Source of the DNA: Rhizomicrobium sp.
GTDB taxonomy: Bacteria > Pseudomonadota > Alphaproteobacteria > Micropepsales > Micropepsaceae
Assembly: GCA_037200985.1 (NCBI GenBank)
Contig: JBBCGJ010000001.1
Coordinates: forward strand, 3,696,756-3,760,755
Length of the DNA: 64,000 nt
Direction: 5' to 3'
The position numbers were made by a program, and so were the translations under genes. This document shows, piece after piece, positions 44,325-54,835 of the stretch. The notes under the pieces were generated by a model that was not told the DNA's origin, searched no databases, and saw nothing but the letters and a program-made list of their open reading frames with translations. How positions within the stretch are numbered: position 1 is the first letter of the stretch; each line of letters begins with the position of its first letter.

Positions 44325-45353
44325 TCACTTCCCCGGCCGGCGCGGCGGCGTCCGGATCATCCCCGTCTCGCCGATATGGACGGCATAGCCGCTGAGCCCC
44401 TTCACCCGCGTCTCGGCGAAGCCCAGCTCGGTCAGTCCGCGATTGGAGCAGCGGCCGCGGCCCTGGATGTCGAATTCGATATCGGCGACGCAGAATTTGT
44501 TGGGCCCGCTCACCACCGGCGGCCCGCCGATCTTCTGCACGAAGAGAAAGACCGAATCGAGCGCGCTCAGATCGGCCATCACCCGGGCGCAGCTGCCCGC
44601 CGCGATCTTCCACCAGCCATGGCTGACCCAGTCGTTGCGCAGCTTCTGTCCCGTCGCCGCCGCGACCGCCTTGGCCGTGTCGTTGCACACCGCATAGCCG
44701 GCGGGCGTCGCGTTCTTCAGCGCCTCGGTCTCCAGCGCGTCGAACATGTCGGCGACGGTGGCGGTCGGCGCCAGCCTGAGCTTCTTGCGGAAATCGACGA
44801 GTGCGGCGTCGGTCGCCTTGTTCGGCGCGGCATCGATCGCGGGGATGCGATAGCCGGTGTCGCGCAGGAGCCGCTTGAGGCCCGCGAGCTGCGCCTGCGG
44901 CAGGCTCGCGAGCTGCGGCGTCTCGCTGAAGGTGGCGGTCCAGGATTTGAGGTGGTGGGTGTCGACGGTGGCGAAGGGCAGTTCGAAGAAATCGTCGGTC
45001 GCGCAATGCGTCTGGTTCATCGTGTCGCGATTGGTGAAATTGGTGTCCTTGACGCAGATCTGGACGTTGCCGCCCCAGGCGCGCTGCGCCCCCGAATGGG
45101 CCTGCGACGAGCGGGCATAGAGATAATAGGTCGGCGCGGTCAGGTCGCCCGGCAGCACGGCCTGGCACGTTCCCGGCGTCACGCGCGACCAGCCCTGGGC
45201 GGCGACGCCGCCGGGCACCGCCATGCCCGTCGCGGCATAGAGGACGTAGGAGGTGCGATTGCACAGCGTCAGCGCGGCGCGCGACGGGCTCGCGAACAGC
45301 GAACATCCGAGCGCGAGCAGAAGGGCCGGAAGGCAGCGCGCCAGCACCTTCAT
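44325..45353 (-). CDS. secreted protein with two DUF1036 domains
   Basis: The 342-residue product has a signal peptide (about 1-27) and two DUF1036 units: first [19 protein letters not shown] with [14 protein letters not shown], second [15 protein letters not shown] with [14 protein letters not shown]. The linker at 150-200 looks like a degenerate peptidoglycan-binding helix set. Cysteines suggest disulphides. The function is unknown. Its ATG overlaps the argB stop (ATGA). Confidence 0.8.
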   Translation of the reverse strand: MKVLARCLPALLLALGCSLFASPSRAALTLCNRTSYVLYAATGMAVPGGVAAQGWSRVTPGTCQAVLPGDLTAPTYYLYARSSQAHSGAQRAWGGNVQICVKDTNFTNRDTMNQTHCATDDFFELPFATVDTHHLKSWTATFSETPQLASLPQAQLAGLKRLLRDTGYRIPAIDAAPNKATDAALVDFRKKLRLAPTATVADMFDALETEALKNATPAGYAVCNDTAKAVAAATGQKLRNDWVSHGWWKIAAGSCARVMADLSALDSVFLFVQKIGGPPVVSGPNKFCVADIEFDIQGRGRCSNRGLTELGFAETRVKGLSGYAVHIGETGMIRTPPRRPGK

Positions 45354-46249
45354 TCGGCGGTGATCAGCGTACCGGCGCCGTGCTCGGTGAAAAGTTCGAG
45401 CAGAAGGACGTGCGGGATCCGTCCGTCCAGGATGACGGCGGCGTGCACGCCGCCCTCGACCGCGTCGATCGCCGTCTCGATCTTGGGGATCATGCCGCCC
45501 TTGATGATGCCCTGGGCGATCAGCGCGCGGGCTTCTTCCACCGTCAGGCGCGGGATCAGCTTCTTCTCCGAATCCAGCACGCCCTCGACGTCGGTGAGCA
45601 GGATCAGGCGCTCGGCCTTCATCGCGCCGGCGATGGCGCCCGCCACGGTGTCGGCGTTGATGTTGTAGGTCTCCCCCGCCTCGCCCACGCCGATCGGCGC
45701 GATGACGGGAATGATCTCGGACCGCATCACGGTGTGCAGCACGTCGGGGTTCACGCGCTCCGGCTCGCCGACGAAGCCCAGATCGACGCCGTTCTTGACG
45801 AGCTTGCGCGCCAGGAGCAGCGTCGAATCCTTGCCCGACAGGCCGATGGCGCGCCCGCCCGCCGCGTTGATGCTGGTGACGATCTGCTTGTTGATCGATC
45901 CCGTCAGCACCATCTCGACCACGTCGATCGCCGCCTGGTCGGTGACGCGCAGCCCGTCGACGAAGGTGGACGGGATCTGCAGCTTGCTCAGCATCGCGCC
46001 GATCTGCGGCCCCCCGCCATGCACCACGACCGGATCGATCCCGGTCTGTTTCATCAGCACGATGTCCTGCGCGAAATCCGCCGCCGTGCCGCCCCCCGCC
46101 ATGGCGTTGCCGCCGAATTTCACGACGATGGTCTTCTGGTCGTATTTCAGGATGTAGGGCAGCGCCTCGACCAGGACGCGCGCGGTCGAACGCCAGCGCG
46201 CCATCACGCGCAGATTGCGTTCCTGGCCGAACTCGTCGGTGAGCGCCAT
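45350..46249 (-). CDS. argB: acetylglutamate kinase
   Basis: Second step of arginine synthesis. The 299-residue product has the amino-acid-kinase glycine loop [12 protein letters not shown] near residue 43, [12 protein letters not shown] near 79, and the C-terminal KMIPKIE-like [17 protein letters not shown]. It lies 40 bp downstream of engB in the minus-strand block and overlaps the DUF1036 gene. Confidence 0.96.
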   Translation of the reverse strand: MALTDEFGQERNLRVMARWRSTARVLVEALPYILKYDQKTIVVKFGGNAMAGGGTAADFAQDIVLMKQTGIDPVVVHGGGPQIGAMLSKLQIPSTFVDGLRVTDQAAIDVVEMVLTGSINKQIVTSINAAGGRAIGLSGKDSTLLLARKLVKNGVDLGFVGEPERVNPDVLHTVMRSEIIPVIAPIGVGEAGETYNINADTVAGAIAGAMKAERLILLTDVEGVLDSEKKLIPRLTVEEARALIAQGIIKGGMIPKIETAIDAVEGGVHAAVILDGRIPHVLLLELFTEHGAGTLITAE

Positions 46250-46289
46250 ATGCCTAATCCACTGAAAGCGCGGGCCTTATAGCCCATGC

Positions 46290-46934
46290 TCAGGGCTGGG
46301 CCAACGCCGCAAGTTGCAGCTTCAGAGGCTCCAAGCCAAGCCCCTCATGCGCCGAGGTCGCGCAGATTTGCGGAAACGCCGCGGTGTGCTTGCGCGCGGC
46401 GGCATCGGCCGCGGCGACGGCCGCCGCCGCTTCCTCGGGCTTCAGCTTGTCGATCTTGGTCAGCACGACGCCGTAAGACACCGCCGCCTCGTCCAGAAGT
46501 TTCATGACCTCCTGGTCCAGGTCCAAGACGCCGCGCCGCGCATCGATCAGAAGGACGACGCGCCTCAGGCTGGCCCGGCCGCGCAGATAGGCGAAGATCA
46601 GCTTCTGCCACTCCGCCGTCATCGCCTTGGAGGCCTTGGCATAGCCATAGCCCGGCAGGTCGGCCAGCATCAGCCGGTCGGCGAGCTTGAAGAAATTGAT
46701 TTCCCGCGTGCGCCCCGGCGTGTGGCTGACGCGGGCCAGCGTCTTGCGGTTGGTCAGCGCGTTGATCAGGCTCGACTTGCCCGCATTGGAGCGGCCGACG
46801 AAGGCGATCTCGGGCAGGCCCGCCGGCGGCAGGCTGTCGATGTCGCCGGTGCCCCAGACGAAGTCGCAGGCGCCGGCGAACAGCTTCACCGCAGCGGCGC
46901 GTTCCTGCTTCCGGTCTTCGGCTTCGTCGCTCAC
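46290..46934 (-). CDS. engB: ribosome biogenesis GTP-binding protein EngB (YihA/YsxC)
   Basis: GTPase needed for 50S assembly. The 214-residue product has G1 GRSNAGKSSLINALTNRK near residue 39, G3 DLPGYG near 84 and G4 TKID near 148. The start is a GTG at 46934 that overlaps the yidC stop (GTGA). The longer frame upstream lies inside yidC. Confidence 0.94.
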   Translation of the reverse strand: MSDEAEDRKQERAAAVKLFAGACDFVWGTGDIDSLPPAGLPEIAFVGRSNAGKSSLINALTNRKTLARVSHTPGRTREINFFKLADRLMLADLPGYGYAKASKAMTAEWQKLIFAYLRGRASLRRVVLLIDARRGVLDLDQEVMKLLDEAAVSYGVVLTKIDKLKPEEAAAAVAAADAAARKHTAAFPQICATSAHEGLGLEPLKLQLAALAQP

Positions 46935-48769
46935 CTGTCGTTCGCGGCCGGCGGCTTGGCCCCGCCGGTCAGCCGCTGCACCAGCGCGTCGAGCTTGAGG
47001 TTCTTGAACAGGTGCACTTCCACGCCCTGGCGGCGCATGATGTACCATTGCTGCGCCACGCCCAGGATGTTGTTCCAGGTGTAGTAGATCACCAATCCGG
47101 CGGGAAATGTCGCGAACATGAAGGTGAACATGATCGGCATCAGGCCGAACATGCGCGCCTGGATCGGATCGGCCGGCGCGGGGTTCAGCTTGGTCTGCAC
47201 CCATTGCGTGATGCCCATCAGGATCGGCCAGATGCCGATCGACAGGAACGCCGGGATGAAGCTCGGCGGATGGAAGGGCAGGAGCCCGAACAGGTTGATG
47301 ATCGAGGTCGGATCGGGCGCGGCGAGATCGTGGACCCAGCCATAGAACGGCGCCTGGCGCATCTCGATGGTGACGAAGAACACCTTGTAGAGCGAGAAGA
47401 ACACCGGAATGACCAGGAGCTGCGGCACGCAGCCGGTCACCGGGTTCACCTTCTCGCGGCGATAGAGCTCCATGATCGCCTGCTGCTGCTTGGCCGGATC
47501 GTCGGCGAAGCGCTCCTTGATCTTCTCCTGCTCGGGCTGGACCTTCTTCATCTTGGCCATGGTCTTGGCCGACGCATTGGCGATCGGGAAGGTCACCGCC
47601 TTGACGCAGACGGTGAGCAGAAGGATGGCCAGCCCGAAATTGCCGAGCAGCTTGTAGAAATAATCCAGGATCCAGAACAAGGGCTGGGTGATCGGCCGGA
47701 ACCAGCCCCAGTCCACCGCCATCACGAAGTCCTGCACGCCCAGCGTGCTCTCATAGTGGCGCAGCGTGTCGACGACCTTGGCGCCGGCGAACAGGTGATG
47801 CGTCACGCTCGCCGCGCCGCCGGCCGCGAGGTTGCGCGCGCCGAGCTGATAGCTCGCGTAATAGGCTTTCGTGCTTCCGAAATTCTCGGCGCGGAACGAG
47901 CCGTCATAGTTCTCATGCTGCGGCGGGATGACGGCGGCCATCCAGTATTTGTCGGTGATGCCGGCCCAGCCGCCCGTGGCGGAGAAGGTCTTGGCCGGCG
48001 TGCCGTCGTCCTTGAAATCGTCATAGCTCGCGTCTTTCAGCGAATCCGCCCAGGCGACGAAGCCCTCGTGCAGCACCCAGTACTTCTGGCCCGGCGGCAC
48101 GCCGTCGCGCGCCACCAGCGCATAGGGGTAAAGCGTCGCCGGCGCCGCGCTCTTGTTCTGCACGCCGTCGGTGATCGTGAACATGAACTGGTCGTCGACC
48201 TCGATCCGCCGCGTGAAGACGAGTCCGTGGCCGTTGTCCCAGGTCAGCGTCACCGGATGGCCGGGCGACAGCACCGTGCCGTCCGCGAGCGTCCACACCG
48301 TGTCGTCATTGGGCAGCGGCTGGTGCATGCCCTGGGCATTGGTCCAGCCGAAATCGACGAAATAGGGATACTCGGTCCCCTTCGGCGCCAGGAGCACGAT
48401 CTCGGGGCTCTTTGTGTCGGCGGTGTCGTGATATTTCTTCAACCGCAGATCGTCGAACCGCGCGCCCTTGAGCTGCAGCGAACCATCGACGTCGGGCGTG
48501 TCGATCCTGACGCGCGCGCCGCCCGCGGCCAGCGCCTGGGCGCGGGACACATGTCCGCCCGTGCCGCCGCCCGCGACGGTCGGTACGCCGGCCGGCGTGC
48601 CCGCCGGCGTCGTCGGAGTCGCGGCGTGCTTCTGCGACAGCTCCGCCGCCGCGCGCCGCGCCTGCGCCGCCTTCTCCGCCGGGCCGCCGATGAAGAACTG
48701 CCAGCCCAGGAAGATCACGACCGACAGAAGCGTCGCGATGATGAGATTGCGGTTGTTGCTGCTGTTCAT
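46931..48769 (-). CDS. yidC: membrane protein insertase YidC
   Basis: Inner-membrane insertase. The 612-residue product has an N-terminal helix ([19 protein letters not shown]), a large periplasmic domain (about 60-360) and the C-terminal core with five membrane segments, beginning [20 protein letters not shown]. The ATG at 48769 overlaps the yidD stop by 4 bp. It belongs to the rpmH-rnpA-yidD-yidC-engB chain. Confidence 0.96.
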   Translation of the reverse strand: MNSSNNRNLIIATLLSVVIFLGWQFFIGGPAEKAAQARRAAAELSQKHAATPTTPAGTPAGVPTVAGGGTGGHVSRAQALAAGGARVRIDTPDVDGSLQLKGARFDDLRLKKYHDTADTKSPEIVLLAPKGTEYPYFVDFGWTNAQGMHQPLPNDDTVWTLADGTVLSPGHPVTLTWDNGHGLVFTRRIEVDDQFMFTITDGVQNKSAAPATLYPYALVARDGVPPGQKYWVLHEGFVAWADSLKDASYDDFKDDGTPAKTFSATGGWAGITDKYWMAAVIPPQHENYDGSFRAENFGSTKAYYASYQLGARNLAAGGAASVTHHLFAGAKVVDTLRHYESTLGVQDFVMAVDWGWFRPITQPLFWILDYFYKLLGNFGLAILLLTVCVKAVTFPIANASAKTMAKMKKVQPEQEKIKERFADDPAKQQQAIMELYRREKVNPVTGCVPQLLVIPVFFSLYKVFFVTIEMRQAPFYGWVHDLAAPDPTSIINLFGLLPFHPPSFIPAFLSIGIWPILMGITQWVQTKLNPAPADPIQARMFGLMPIMFTFMFATFPAGLVIYYTWNNILGVAQQWYIMRRQGVEVHLFKNLKLDALVQRLTGGAKPPAANDR

Positions 48770-49053
48770 CGACAAGACCTATCGGGGCGGCCAAATTTAC
48801 CGGGAGGAACGGGATCGAAGCCCGACGAACCGCCGAGCCAGGAAATGGGATGGCAGCGCGCCAGCCGCCGGAGCGCCAGGGCCGCGCCTTTCAGCGCCCC
48901 ATGGGTCTGGATGGCCTCGATCGCATAGTGCGAGCAGGTCGGCTGGAAGCGGCAGGCGGGCGGGAAGAACGGCGACACCACGGCGCGATAGAACCGGATC
49001 GGCGCGATCAGCACGCTTGCGGCCACGCCGCGCCTATCCTTGACCGTGCTCAC
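48766..49053 (-). CDS. yidD: membrane protein insertion efficiency factor YidD
   Basis: Small helper of YidC. The 95-residue product has the family motif [19 protein letters not shown] with [12 protein letters not shown] and the ending [14 protein letters not shown] at 49053 overlaps the rnpA stop. A longer frame upstream lies in rnpA. Confidence 0.95.
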   Translation of the reverse strand: MSTVKDRRGVAASVLIAPIRFYRAVVSPFFPPACRFQPTCSHYAIEAIQTHGALKGAALALRRLARCHPISWLGGSSGFDPVPPGKFGRPDRSCR

Positions 49054-49448
49054 CGGACGTCTCCTCGCGGCGCCAGCTTGAGATGGGCGGCGCGTAGCGC
49101 TTGGGCAAGGTCGGATTTGAGGCTTTCGAAGGGCCTCGTGGCCGTGTCCCGCCGCGCCACCAATACATAGTCGGTGGCCGGAAGGCCGCAAAGGGCAAGC
49201 ACCTCGGCCGCGGCGGCCCTGAGGCGCCTTTTGGCCCGGTTGCGCACCACGGCGCCGCCGACCTTGCGACTGGCGGTGAAGCCGACCCGAAGGGGCCCGC
49301 CCTCCGGATTGGGGCAGATTTCGAGCGTGAACCCGGGCGTCACGCGGCGGATGCCGCGCGCGGCGCGCAGGAATTCTTGGCGTTTGCGGAGGTGTTCCAG
49401 GGGGCGGCCCGGGGCCGCGCCGTCAGGCGGACAGCTTCGCGCGGCCAT
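49050..49448 (-). CDS. rnpA: ribonuclease P protein component
   Basis: Protein subunit of RNase P. Core motifs: [16 protein letters not shown], then [25 protein letters not shown] (key part [13 protein letters not shown] near residue 80). The start is uncertain: the ATG at 49448 gives 132 residues and overlaps rpmH by 26 bp. No ATG or GTG start is seen between the rpmH stop and the conserved LEHLRKR, so some overlap or a CTG start is needed. Confidence 0.9.
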   Translation of the reverse strand: MAARSCPPDGAAPGRPLEHLRKRQEFLRAARGIRRVTPGFTLEICPNPEGGPLRVGFTASRKVGGAVVRNRAKRRLRAAAAEVLALCGLPATDYVLVARRDTATRPFESLKSDLAQALRAAHLKLAPRGDVR

Positions 49449-49557
49449 GGGCCCGGCGGCGGGCCAGCACCTTGCGGCCGCCCTTGGTGGCCATGCGCGC
49501 GCGGAAGCCATGGCGCCGCTTGCGGACGATCTTGCTGGGCTGGTAGGGGCGCTTCAT
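49423..49557 (-). CDS. rpmH: 50S ribosomal protein L34
   Basis: The 44-residue product, [20 protein letters not shown] then [20 protein letters not shown], is a clear L34 with all conserved residues. It is the first gene of the minus-strand block and is followed by rnpA as in nearly all bacteria. Confidence 0.97.
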   Translation of the reverse strand: MKRPYQPSKIVRKRRHGFRARMATKGGRKVLARRRAHGRAKLSA

Positions 49558-49683
49558 GGGTGTCTCGGGTCTGACGTCGAAAGAGCGGGGGTTCTATGGC
49601 CTCCGCTAGTGGGCTGTCAACCGCGCCGGACAGGGCCGGCCCCGCCCGGTCCGGGCTAGGATTTGGCCCTTTCTTCGGGCTTT

Positions 49684-51129
49684 ATGCCGGCCATGCCTGG
49701 CCGCCTCCGCGCCCGACTGGCCGACGCCTATGGGCTTGCCGCCCATAGCCTTTCCGGCCGCCTGCTGCTCCTGACCGTGATTTACGTGATGGTGGCGGAA
49801 GTCCTGATCTTCGTGCCCTCGGTCGGCCGCTACCACCGCGAGCTCCTGAACAACCATATCGAGAGCGCGGAACTGGCGGTGCTCCCCTTCACCGAGCCGG
49901 GCGGGCAGAACCTGTCGGACGACGTCCGCTCGATCCTGCTCAAGCGGGCCGGCGCCATGCAGGTCCTGCTCACCTCCAGGGACATGCGCCAGCTCTTCCA
50001 GGTCGACGGCAAGGCCGACCGGATCGACGCCACCATCGACCTGATCCACGCCGCGCCCGCGACCGACATGATCGATGCGCTCGACAGCCTCGTGAACGGC
50101 GGCGACCGCACGCTGCACGTCATCGCGCCGACCAACATCAAGGGCGAGGATTCCATCGGCATCATCCTGTCGGAAGGGCCGATCCGCGCCGCGCTCGTCG
50201 CCTATGCCGACCGCGTCATCGTCACCGGCCTGATCGTGTCGCTGATCACCGCCTTCCTGGTCTTCGCCAGCCTCTATCTGGTCTTCGTGCGCCCGATGCG
50301 CCGTGTGACCGAGGCGATGGTCGCGTTCCACGAGAATCCCGAAGACCCGGCGCGCATCGTCCAGCCCAGCGCCCGCCGGGACGAGATCGGCCTCGCCGAG
50401 CGAGAGCTCGCCGCCATGCAGCGCGATCTTTACGGCTTTCTGCAGCAGAAGACGCGGCTGGCGGCGCTCGGGCAGGCGGTGGCGCGCATCCAGCACGATT
50501 TGCGCAACATCCTCTCCAACGCCCAGCTCGCCTCCGACCGCCTGAGCGCGATCGACGATCCGGTGGTCAAGAAGCTGGCGCCGCGCCTCGTGGCGTCCAT
50601 CGACCGCGCCGTCTCGCTCGCCACCAACACGCTGCGCTATGGCCGCGCCGACGAACGCCCGCCGCAGCGCAAATTCGTGCCGCTCGCGCCGCTGGTCGCC
50701 GAGGCCGCCGACGCCGCGATCGAGGCGCGCATCGCGCCCATCGACATCGCGCTCGAAAACGCGATCGATGCGGCGCTGGAAATCGACGCCGATGCGGAGC
50801 AGCTCTATCGCCTGGTGCTCAACCTGATCCGCAACGCGGTGGAGGCGCTGGTCGCGCAAGGCTGCGCCGGGCGCATCTGCGTGAAGGCGGAGCGCCAGGG
50901 CCAGCGCGTCGTGCTCGAGATCGCGGACAGCGGCCCGGGCATTCCGCCGAACCTGCATGCCCGGCTGTTCCAGCCCTTCGCGAGCGCTGCCCGCGCCGGC
51001 GGCTCGGGCCTCGGCCTCGCCATCGCCCGCGACCTCGCGCGCGCCCATGGCGGCGACATTGTCCTCGTCTCCACGAGCGAGGCCGGCACGGTGTTCCGAG
51101 TCGAAATTCCCGATAGGGAATTGCTTTGA
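49684..51129 (+). CDS. sensor histidine kinase with HAMP domain
   Basis: Two-component sensor, 481 residues from the ATG at 49684 (a TTG at 49663 adds seven). Two membrane segments (about 27-48 and 177-208) enclose a periplasmic sensing region; then HAMP, a DHp helix with LGQAVARIQHDLRNILSNAQ (phospho-His in HDLRN) and a HATPase domain with NLIRNAVEALV (N box), DSGPGIPP (G1) and GGSGLGLAIA (G2). No response regulator is adjacent, so it is an orphan kinase. Signal unknown. Confidence 0.9.
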   Translation: MPAMPGRLRARLADAYGLAAHSLSGRLLLLTVIYVMVAEVLIFVPSVGRYHRELLNNHIESAELAVLPFTEPGGQNLSDDVRSILLKRAGAMQVLLTSRDMRQLFQVDGKADRIDATIDLIHAAPATDMIDALDSLVNGGDRTLHVIAPTNIKGEDSIGIILSEGPIRAALVAYADRVIVTGLIVSLITAFLVFASLYLVFVRPMRRVTEAMVAFHENPEDPARIVQPSARRDEIGLAERELAAMQRDLYGFLQQKTRLAALGQAVARIQHDLRNILSNAQLASDRLSAIDDPVVKKLAPRLVASIDRAVSLATNTLRYGRADERPPQRKFVPLAPLVAEAADAAIEARIAPIDIALENAIDAALEIDADAEQLYRLVLNLIRNAVEALVAQGCAGRICVKAERQGQRVVLEIADSGPGIPPNLHARLFQPFASAARAGGSGLGLAIARDLARAHGGDIVLVSTSEAGTVFRVEIPDRELL

Positions 51130-51142
51130 CAACCCCAATTGG

Positions 51143-51267
51143 TGTCATGGCCCGCGAATGCGGGCCACCCAGTTGACGTCTGACAATTGCCGCTCGGCTT
51201 TGGTATTGGAAATCCTGAGCACGCCCGCGAGCGTCACCTGGATGGCCCGCATTCGCGGGCCATGACA
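51143..51267. repeat. long dispersed palindrome overlapping the tam leader
   Basis: Begins TGTCATGGCCCGCGAATGCGG and ends CCGCATTCGCGGGCCATGACA, a 21-bp nearly perfect inverted repeat pair with 80 bp between (quoted arms: TGTCATGGCCCGCG and CGCGGGCCATGACA). It extends to 13 nt before the tam start codon. Confidence 0.8.
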
Positions 51268-51279
51268 AAATGGGATGTC

Positions 51280-52041
51280 ATGACCTGGAACCCCGCCGCC
51301 TATCTCGCCCATGCCGACGAGCGCACGCGCCCCGCCGCCGAGCTTCTCGCGCGCGTGTCCGACACATCGCCGGCGCGCGTCGTCGATCTCGGCTGCGGCC
51401 CGGGCAATTCCACCGCGCTGCTGCGTGCCCGCTGGCCGCAGGCCCGTATCGAGGGCCTCGACTCCTCCCCCGACATGCTGGCGCAGGCCAAGGCCTCCGG
51501 CATCGCCGCCGATTGGCTGCTTGCCGATCTCGCCGCCTGGACGCCGTCCGCGCCCTATGACGTGGTGTTCTCCAACGCGACCCTGCAATGGCTCGGCGAT
51601 CACGAAGCGCTGCTGCCGCGCCTCCTCGGCTTCGCGAAGCCCGGCGGCACCTTCGCCTTCCAGGTGCCGCACAACATGGATGCGCCGAGCCACGCCCTGA
51701 TGCGCGAGACCGCCGCGCGAGGTTCGTGGTCGGCGAAGCTGGCGAATGTCCGCGAGATCGCCGTTCTGCCGCCCGCGCGCTACTACGACATCCTGGCGCC
51801 GCTGGCCGCGTCGGTGGACATCTGGGAGAGCGAATATCTCCATGTGCTGAGGGGCGCGGACGCCGTCTATCGCTGGGTCGCCGCCACCGGCCTGCGCCCC
51901 TTCGTGCAGGCGCTGGACGGCGCCGAACGCGACGCCTTCATCGCCGACTACAAGACGCGGCTGAGCGGCGCTTATCCGATCCGCCCCGACGGCACGACGC
52001 TGTTCCCGTTCAAGCGGCTGTTCGCGGTGGCGAAGCGCTAA
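51280..52041 (+). CDS. tam: trans-aconitate 2-methyltransferase
   Basis: SAM-dependent methyltransferase that detoxifies trans-aconitate. The 253-residue length equals that of the family. It begins TWNPAAYLAHADERTRPAAE as known Tam proteins do, and carries VVDLGCGPGNSTALL near residue 34 and LQWLGDHEALLPRLL. An upstream ATG at 51262 lies within the palindrome and was not chosen. It is convergent with ggt, with overlapping stops. Confidence 0.9.
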   Translation: MTWNPAAYLAHADERTRPAAELLARVSDTSPARVVDLGCGPGNSTALLRARWPQARIEGLDSSPDMLAQAKASGIAADWLLADLAAWTPSAPYDVVFSNATLQWLGDHEALLPRLLGFAKPGGTFAFQVPHNMDAPSHALMRETAARGSWSAKLANVREIAVLPPARYYDILAPLAASVDIWESEYLHVLRGADAVYRWVAATGLRPFVQALDGAERDAFIADYKTRLSGAYPIRPDGTTLFPFKRLFAVAKR

Positions 52042-53735
52042 TCCCCGAGCGCCACCCCGTCGCGCCGGGGATCGGCGCCGCCGATATAGCCGCCGGGCAC
52101 TTTCTCGATCGTATGCGTCCCGCTTCCCAGCTCGGTGAGCACCACCGTATGGCCCATCGCCGTCAGCGGATCGCGCAGCGCTTCGAGCGACGTCCCCTTC
52201 TCCAAAAGCGTCGGCCCGTTGGGATTGAACGGATGCGGCAGGGCGGCGGCCTCCTGCGGCGTCATGTGCCCGTCGATCATCGCGATCAGGTCCTGCGCGA
52301 CATAGCCGATGATCGCGGGCCCACCCGGCGAGCCGGTCGCGATGGCGAAATCGCCCTTGGCGTCGAACACGATGGTCGGCGACATCGCGCTCATCGGCCG
52401 CTTGCCCGGCCCCGGCGCGTTGGCGACCGGCTTGCCGTTCAAGACCGGATCGAAGGAGAAGTCGGTCAGCTCGTTGTTGAGCAGGAACCCGTTCGCCATC
52501 GTCTGCGACCCGAAGGCGAATTCGATGGTCGTGGTCATCGCCGCCACCTGGCCGCGGTCGTCGACCACCGACAGATGCGACGTGCCCGGAAGCTGGACGC
52601 TGCGCTGCGGCGCATAGTCGGCGCGCTTGTCCGGCGGCGTGCCGGCGCTCGCCTGGCCCATGTCCTTCTTGGGATCGATCAGTGCCGAGCGCTGCGCCAG
52701 ATAGGCCGGATCGGTCAGGCCGCGCAGCGGCACGGCGATCACGTCGGGATCGCCGAGATAGGTGGCGCGGTCGGCGAAGGCGAGCCGGCTCGCCTGGGTG
52801 AAGAGATGCACCTCGCTCAGCGAATCGGGCGCCAGGTCGCTTTGCGGAAACCGTTCCAGCATGCCGAGTATCTGCAGCACCGCGACGCCGCCCGAGCTCG
52901 GCGGCCCCATCGAGCACAGCTTATAGGTCCGATAGGTGCCGCACACCGCCGGGCGCTCCAGCGCGCGATAATTTGCGAGATCCTTCAGCGTCATGCCGCC
53001 CGGATTGACCGGCGCATGCTGAACCGCGTCGACGATGTTCTGCGCGATCCTGCCCGTATAGAACGCCTTGGCGCCGCCTTTGGCGAGAACGCGCAGCGTG
53101 GCGGCGAAGCGCGGGTTCTTCAGGATCTCGCCCTGCGCCACGGGCGTGCCGTCCGCGTGATAGAAATAGCGCTTGATCGACGGCATCGCCGCCATCTGCG
53201 GAAACTGCCTGAGTTCGGCCGCGAGCTTGCGGCTCACCGGAAAGCCTTTTTCCGCGAGCGCGATCGCCGGATCGAACAGCCTGGCCCAGGCGAGGCGTCC
53301 GTACTTCTTGTGCACGAGATCGAACAGCGCGATCACGCCCGGCACGCCGGTCGAAAGCCCGCCGGGGATCGCATCCATATGCGGCCTGGGCTTGCCGTCC
53401 GTCCCTAAGAACATGCCCGGCGTGGCGCTGGCCGGCGCCGTCTCGCGCCCGTCGAAGCTCAGCGTCCGCTTGGTCTTGGGGTCGTAGAGCATCAGGAAGG
53501 CGCCGCCGCCGATGCCCGACGATTCCGGCTCGACCAGCGTCAGCACCATCTGCGCCGCGATGGTCGCGTCCACCGCCGAGCCGCCCTGGCGCAGGATCTG
53601 CCGCCCGGCCTCCGCCGCCAGCGGGTTGGCGGCGGCGATCATGTGGTGCTTGGCGATGGGCTCGGCGGCGTCGGCGGCTGCGCTGAAGGCGAAGAACCAG
53701 ACCAGGGCGTACAGCACCCCACGCATAGCACGCAT
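52038..53735 (-). CDS. ggt: gamma-glutamyltransferase
   Basis: Periplasmic N-terminal nucleophile hydrolase acting on glutathione. The 565-residue precursor has a signal peptide (ending AAADAAEP near residue 25) and then the self-cleavage site before Thr in PGTSHLSVVDDRGQVAAMTT; the threonine becomes the nucleophile of the small subunit. Substrate motif SGIGGGAFLMLYD in the large subunit. Divergent from the P1 peptidase by 50 bp. Confidence 0.94.
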   Translation of the reverse strand: MRAMRGVLYALVWFFAFSAAADAAEPIAKHHMIAAANPLAAEAGRQILRQGGSAVDATIAAQMVLTLVEPESSGIGGGAFLMLYDPKTKRTLSFDGRETAPASATPGMFLGTDGKPRPHMDAIPGGLSTGVPGVIALFDLVHKKYGRLAWARLFDPAIALAEKGFPVSRKLAAELRQFPQMAAMPSIKRYFYHADGTPVAQGEILKNPRFAATLRVLAKGGAKAFYTGRIAQNIVDAVQHAPVNPGGMTLKDLANYRALERPAVCGTYRTYKLCSMGPPSSGGVAVLQILGMLERFPQSDLAPDSLSEVHLFTQASRLAFADRATYLGDPDVIAVPLRGLTDPAYLAQRSALIDPKKDMGQASAGTPPDKRADYAPQRSVQLPGTSHLSVVDDRGQVAAMTTTIEFAFGSQTMANGFLLNNELTDFSFDPVLNGKPVANAPGPGKRPMSAMSPTIVFDAKGDFAIATGSPGGPAIIGYVAQDLIAMIDGHMTPQEAAALPHPFNPNGPTLLEKGTSLEALRDPLTAMGHTVVLTELGSGTHTIEKVPGGYIGGADPRRDGVALGD

Positions 53736-53785
53736 CGAAATCCTCGCTCTTTCCGCACCGCCGCCGAGGCGATAGCCTTGCATAC

Positions 53786-54793
53786 ATGGTACGTCCCGGC
53801 GCGCGAAATCTCATCACCGACGTGGCCGGATTGCGGGTCGGGAATGCGCAGGACCGCGCCGTCGTCACCGGCACCACGGTGCTGACCGCCGACAGGCCGT
53901 TCGCCGCCGTGGTCGATGTGCGCGGCGGCGCGCCGGGCACGCGCGAGAGCGACGCGCTCGATCCCGCCAGCCTCGCCGGACGGGCCGATGCCATCGTGCT
54001 CTCGGGCGGCTCGGTGCATGGGCTGGACGCGGCGTCCGGCGTCACCGCCGCCCTGTTCGCCGCCGGACGGGGCTTTCGCCTGGCGCCGGGCGCGCCGCCG
54101 GCGCCCATCGTGCCCGCCGCGATCCTGTTCGATCTCACCAATGGCGGAAACAAGGACTGGGGCGAAGTCTCGCCCTATGCCGCGCTCGGCCGCGCCGCGC
54201 TGGCGGCCGCCGGCGAATCTTTTCCGCTCGGCAATGTCGGCGCGGGCCTCGGCGCGCGCGCCGGTGCCTATAAGGGCGGCCTCGGCAGCGCCTCCTCCGT
54301 CACCGATGACGGCTTCACCGTCGGCGCGCTGGCGGCGGTCAATTCGCTGGGCTCGCCGCTTATTCCCGGCACCGGCGTGTTCTGGGCCTGGCCGTTCGAG
54401 CAGGCGGGCGAATTCGGCAACCGCCGCCCGCGCGACGGCGGCGCCATCGATCTCGATCTGCCGGCGGACCTGAAAGGCCCCATCCGCGCCGGCACCAACA
54501 CGACCATCGCCATCGTCGCGCTCGATGCCGATATCAGCCGCATCGAGCTCAAGCGCATCGCGGTGATGGCGTCCGACGGCGTCGCCCGGAGCTTGCGCCC
54601 CGCCCACACGCCGTTCGACGGCGACCTCGTCTTCGCGCTCACGACGGCCGCGCGCCCGGTGGGCGAGCCGCGGCCCCGCGCCCTCATGCGGCTGGGCAGC
54701 ATCGCCGCCGACACGCTCGCCCGCGCCGTCGCGCGCGGCGTCTTTGACGCAGAAACATTGGGCGCGATGAAGAGTTATCGGGATTCGTTTTAG
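53786..54793 (+). CDS. P1 family peptidase (DmpA/L-aminopeptidase-D-esterase-like)
   Basis: The 335-residue product opens RPGARNLITDVAGLRVGNAQ as usual for the family and has GGSVHGLDAASGV, FDLTNGG and a self-processing GGLGSASSV site with the serine nucleophile near residue 172. Members cleave N-terminal amino acids or amides after auto-cleavage. It is divergent from ggt, which may place both in peptide turnover. Confidence 0.9.
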   Translation: MVRPGARNLITDVAGLRVGNAQDRAVVTGTTVLTADRPFAAVVDVRGGAPGTRESDALDPASLAGRADAIVLSGGSVHGLDAASGVTAALFAAGRGFRLAPGAPPAPIVPAAILFDLTNGGNKDWGEVSPYAALGRAALAAAGESFPLGNVGAGLGARAGAYKGGLGSASSVTDDGFTVGALAAVNSLGSPLIPGTGVFWAWPFEQAGEFGNRRPRDGGAIDLDLPADLKGPIRAGTNTTIAIVALDADISRIELKRIAVMASDGVARSLRPAHTPFDGDLVFALTTAARPVGEPRPRALMRLGSIAADTLARAVARGVFDAETLGAMKSYRDSF

Positions 54794-54835
54794 AGATGGC
54801 GCCCTTGTCGGAACCAATCCCCGTTTGTCATTCCC

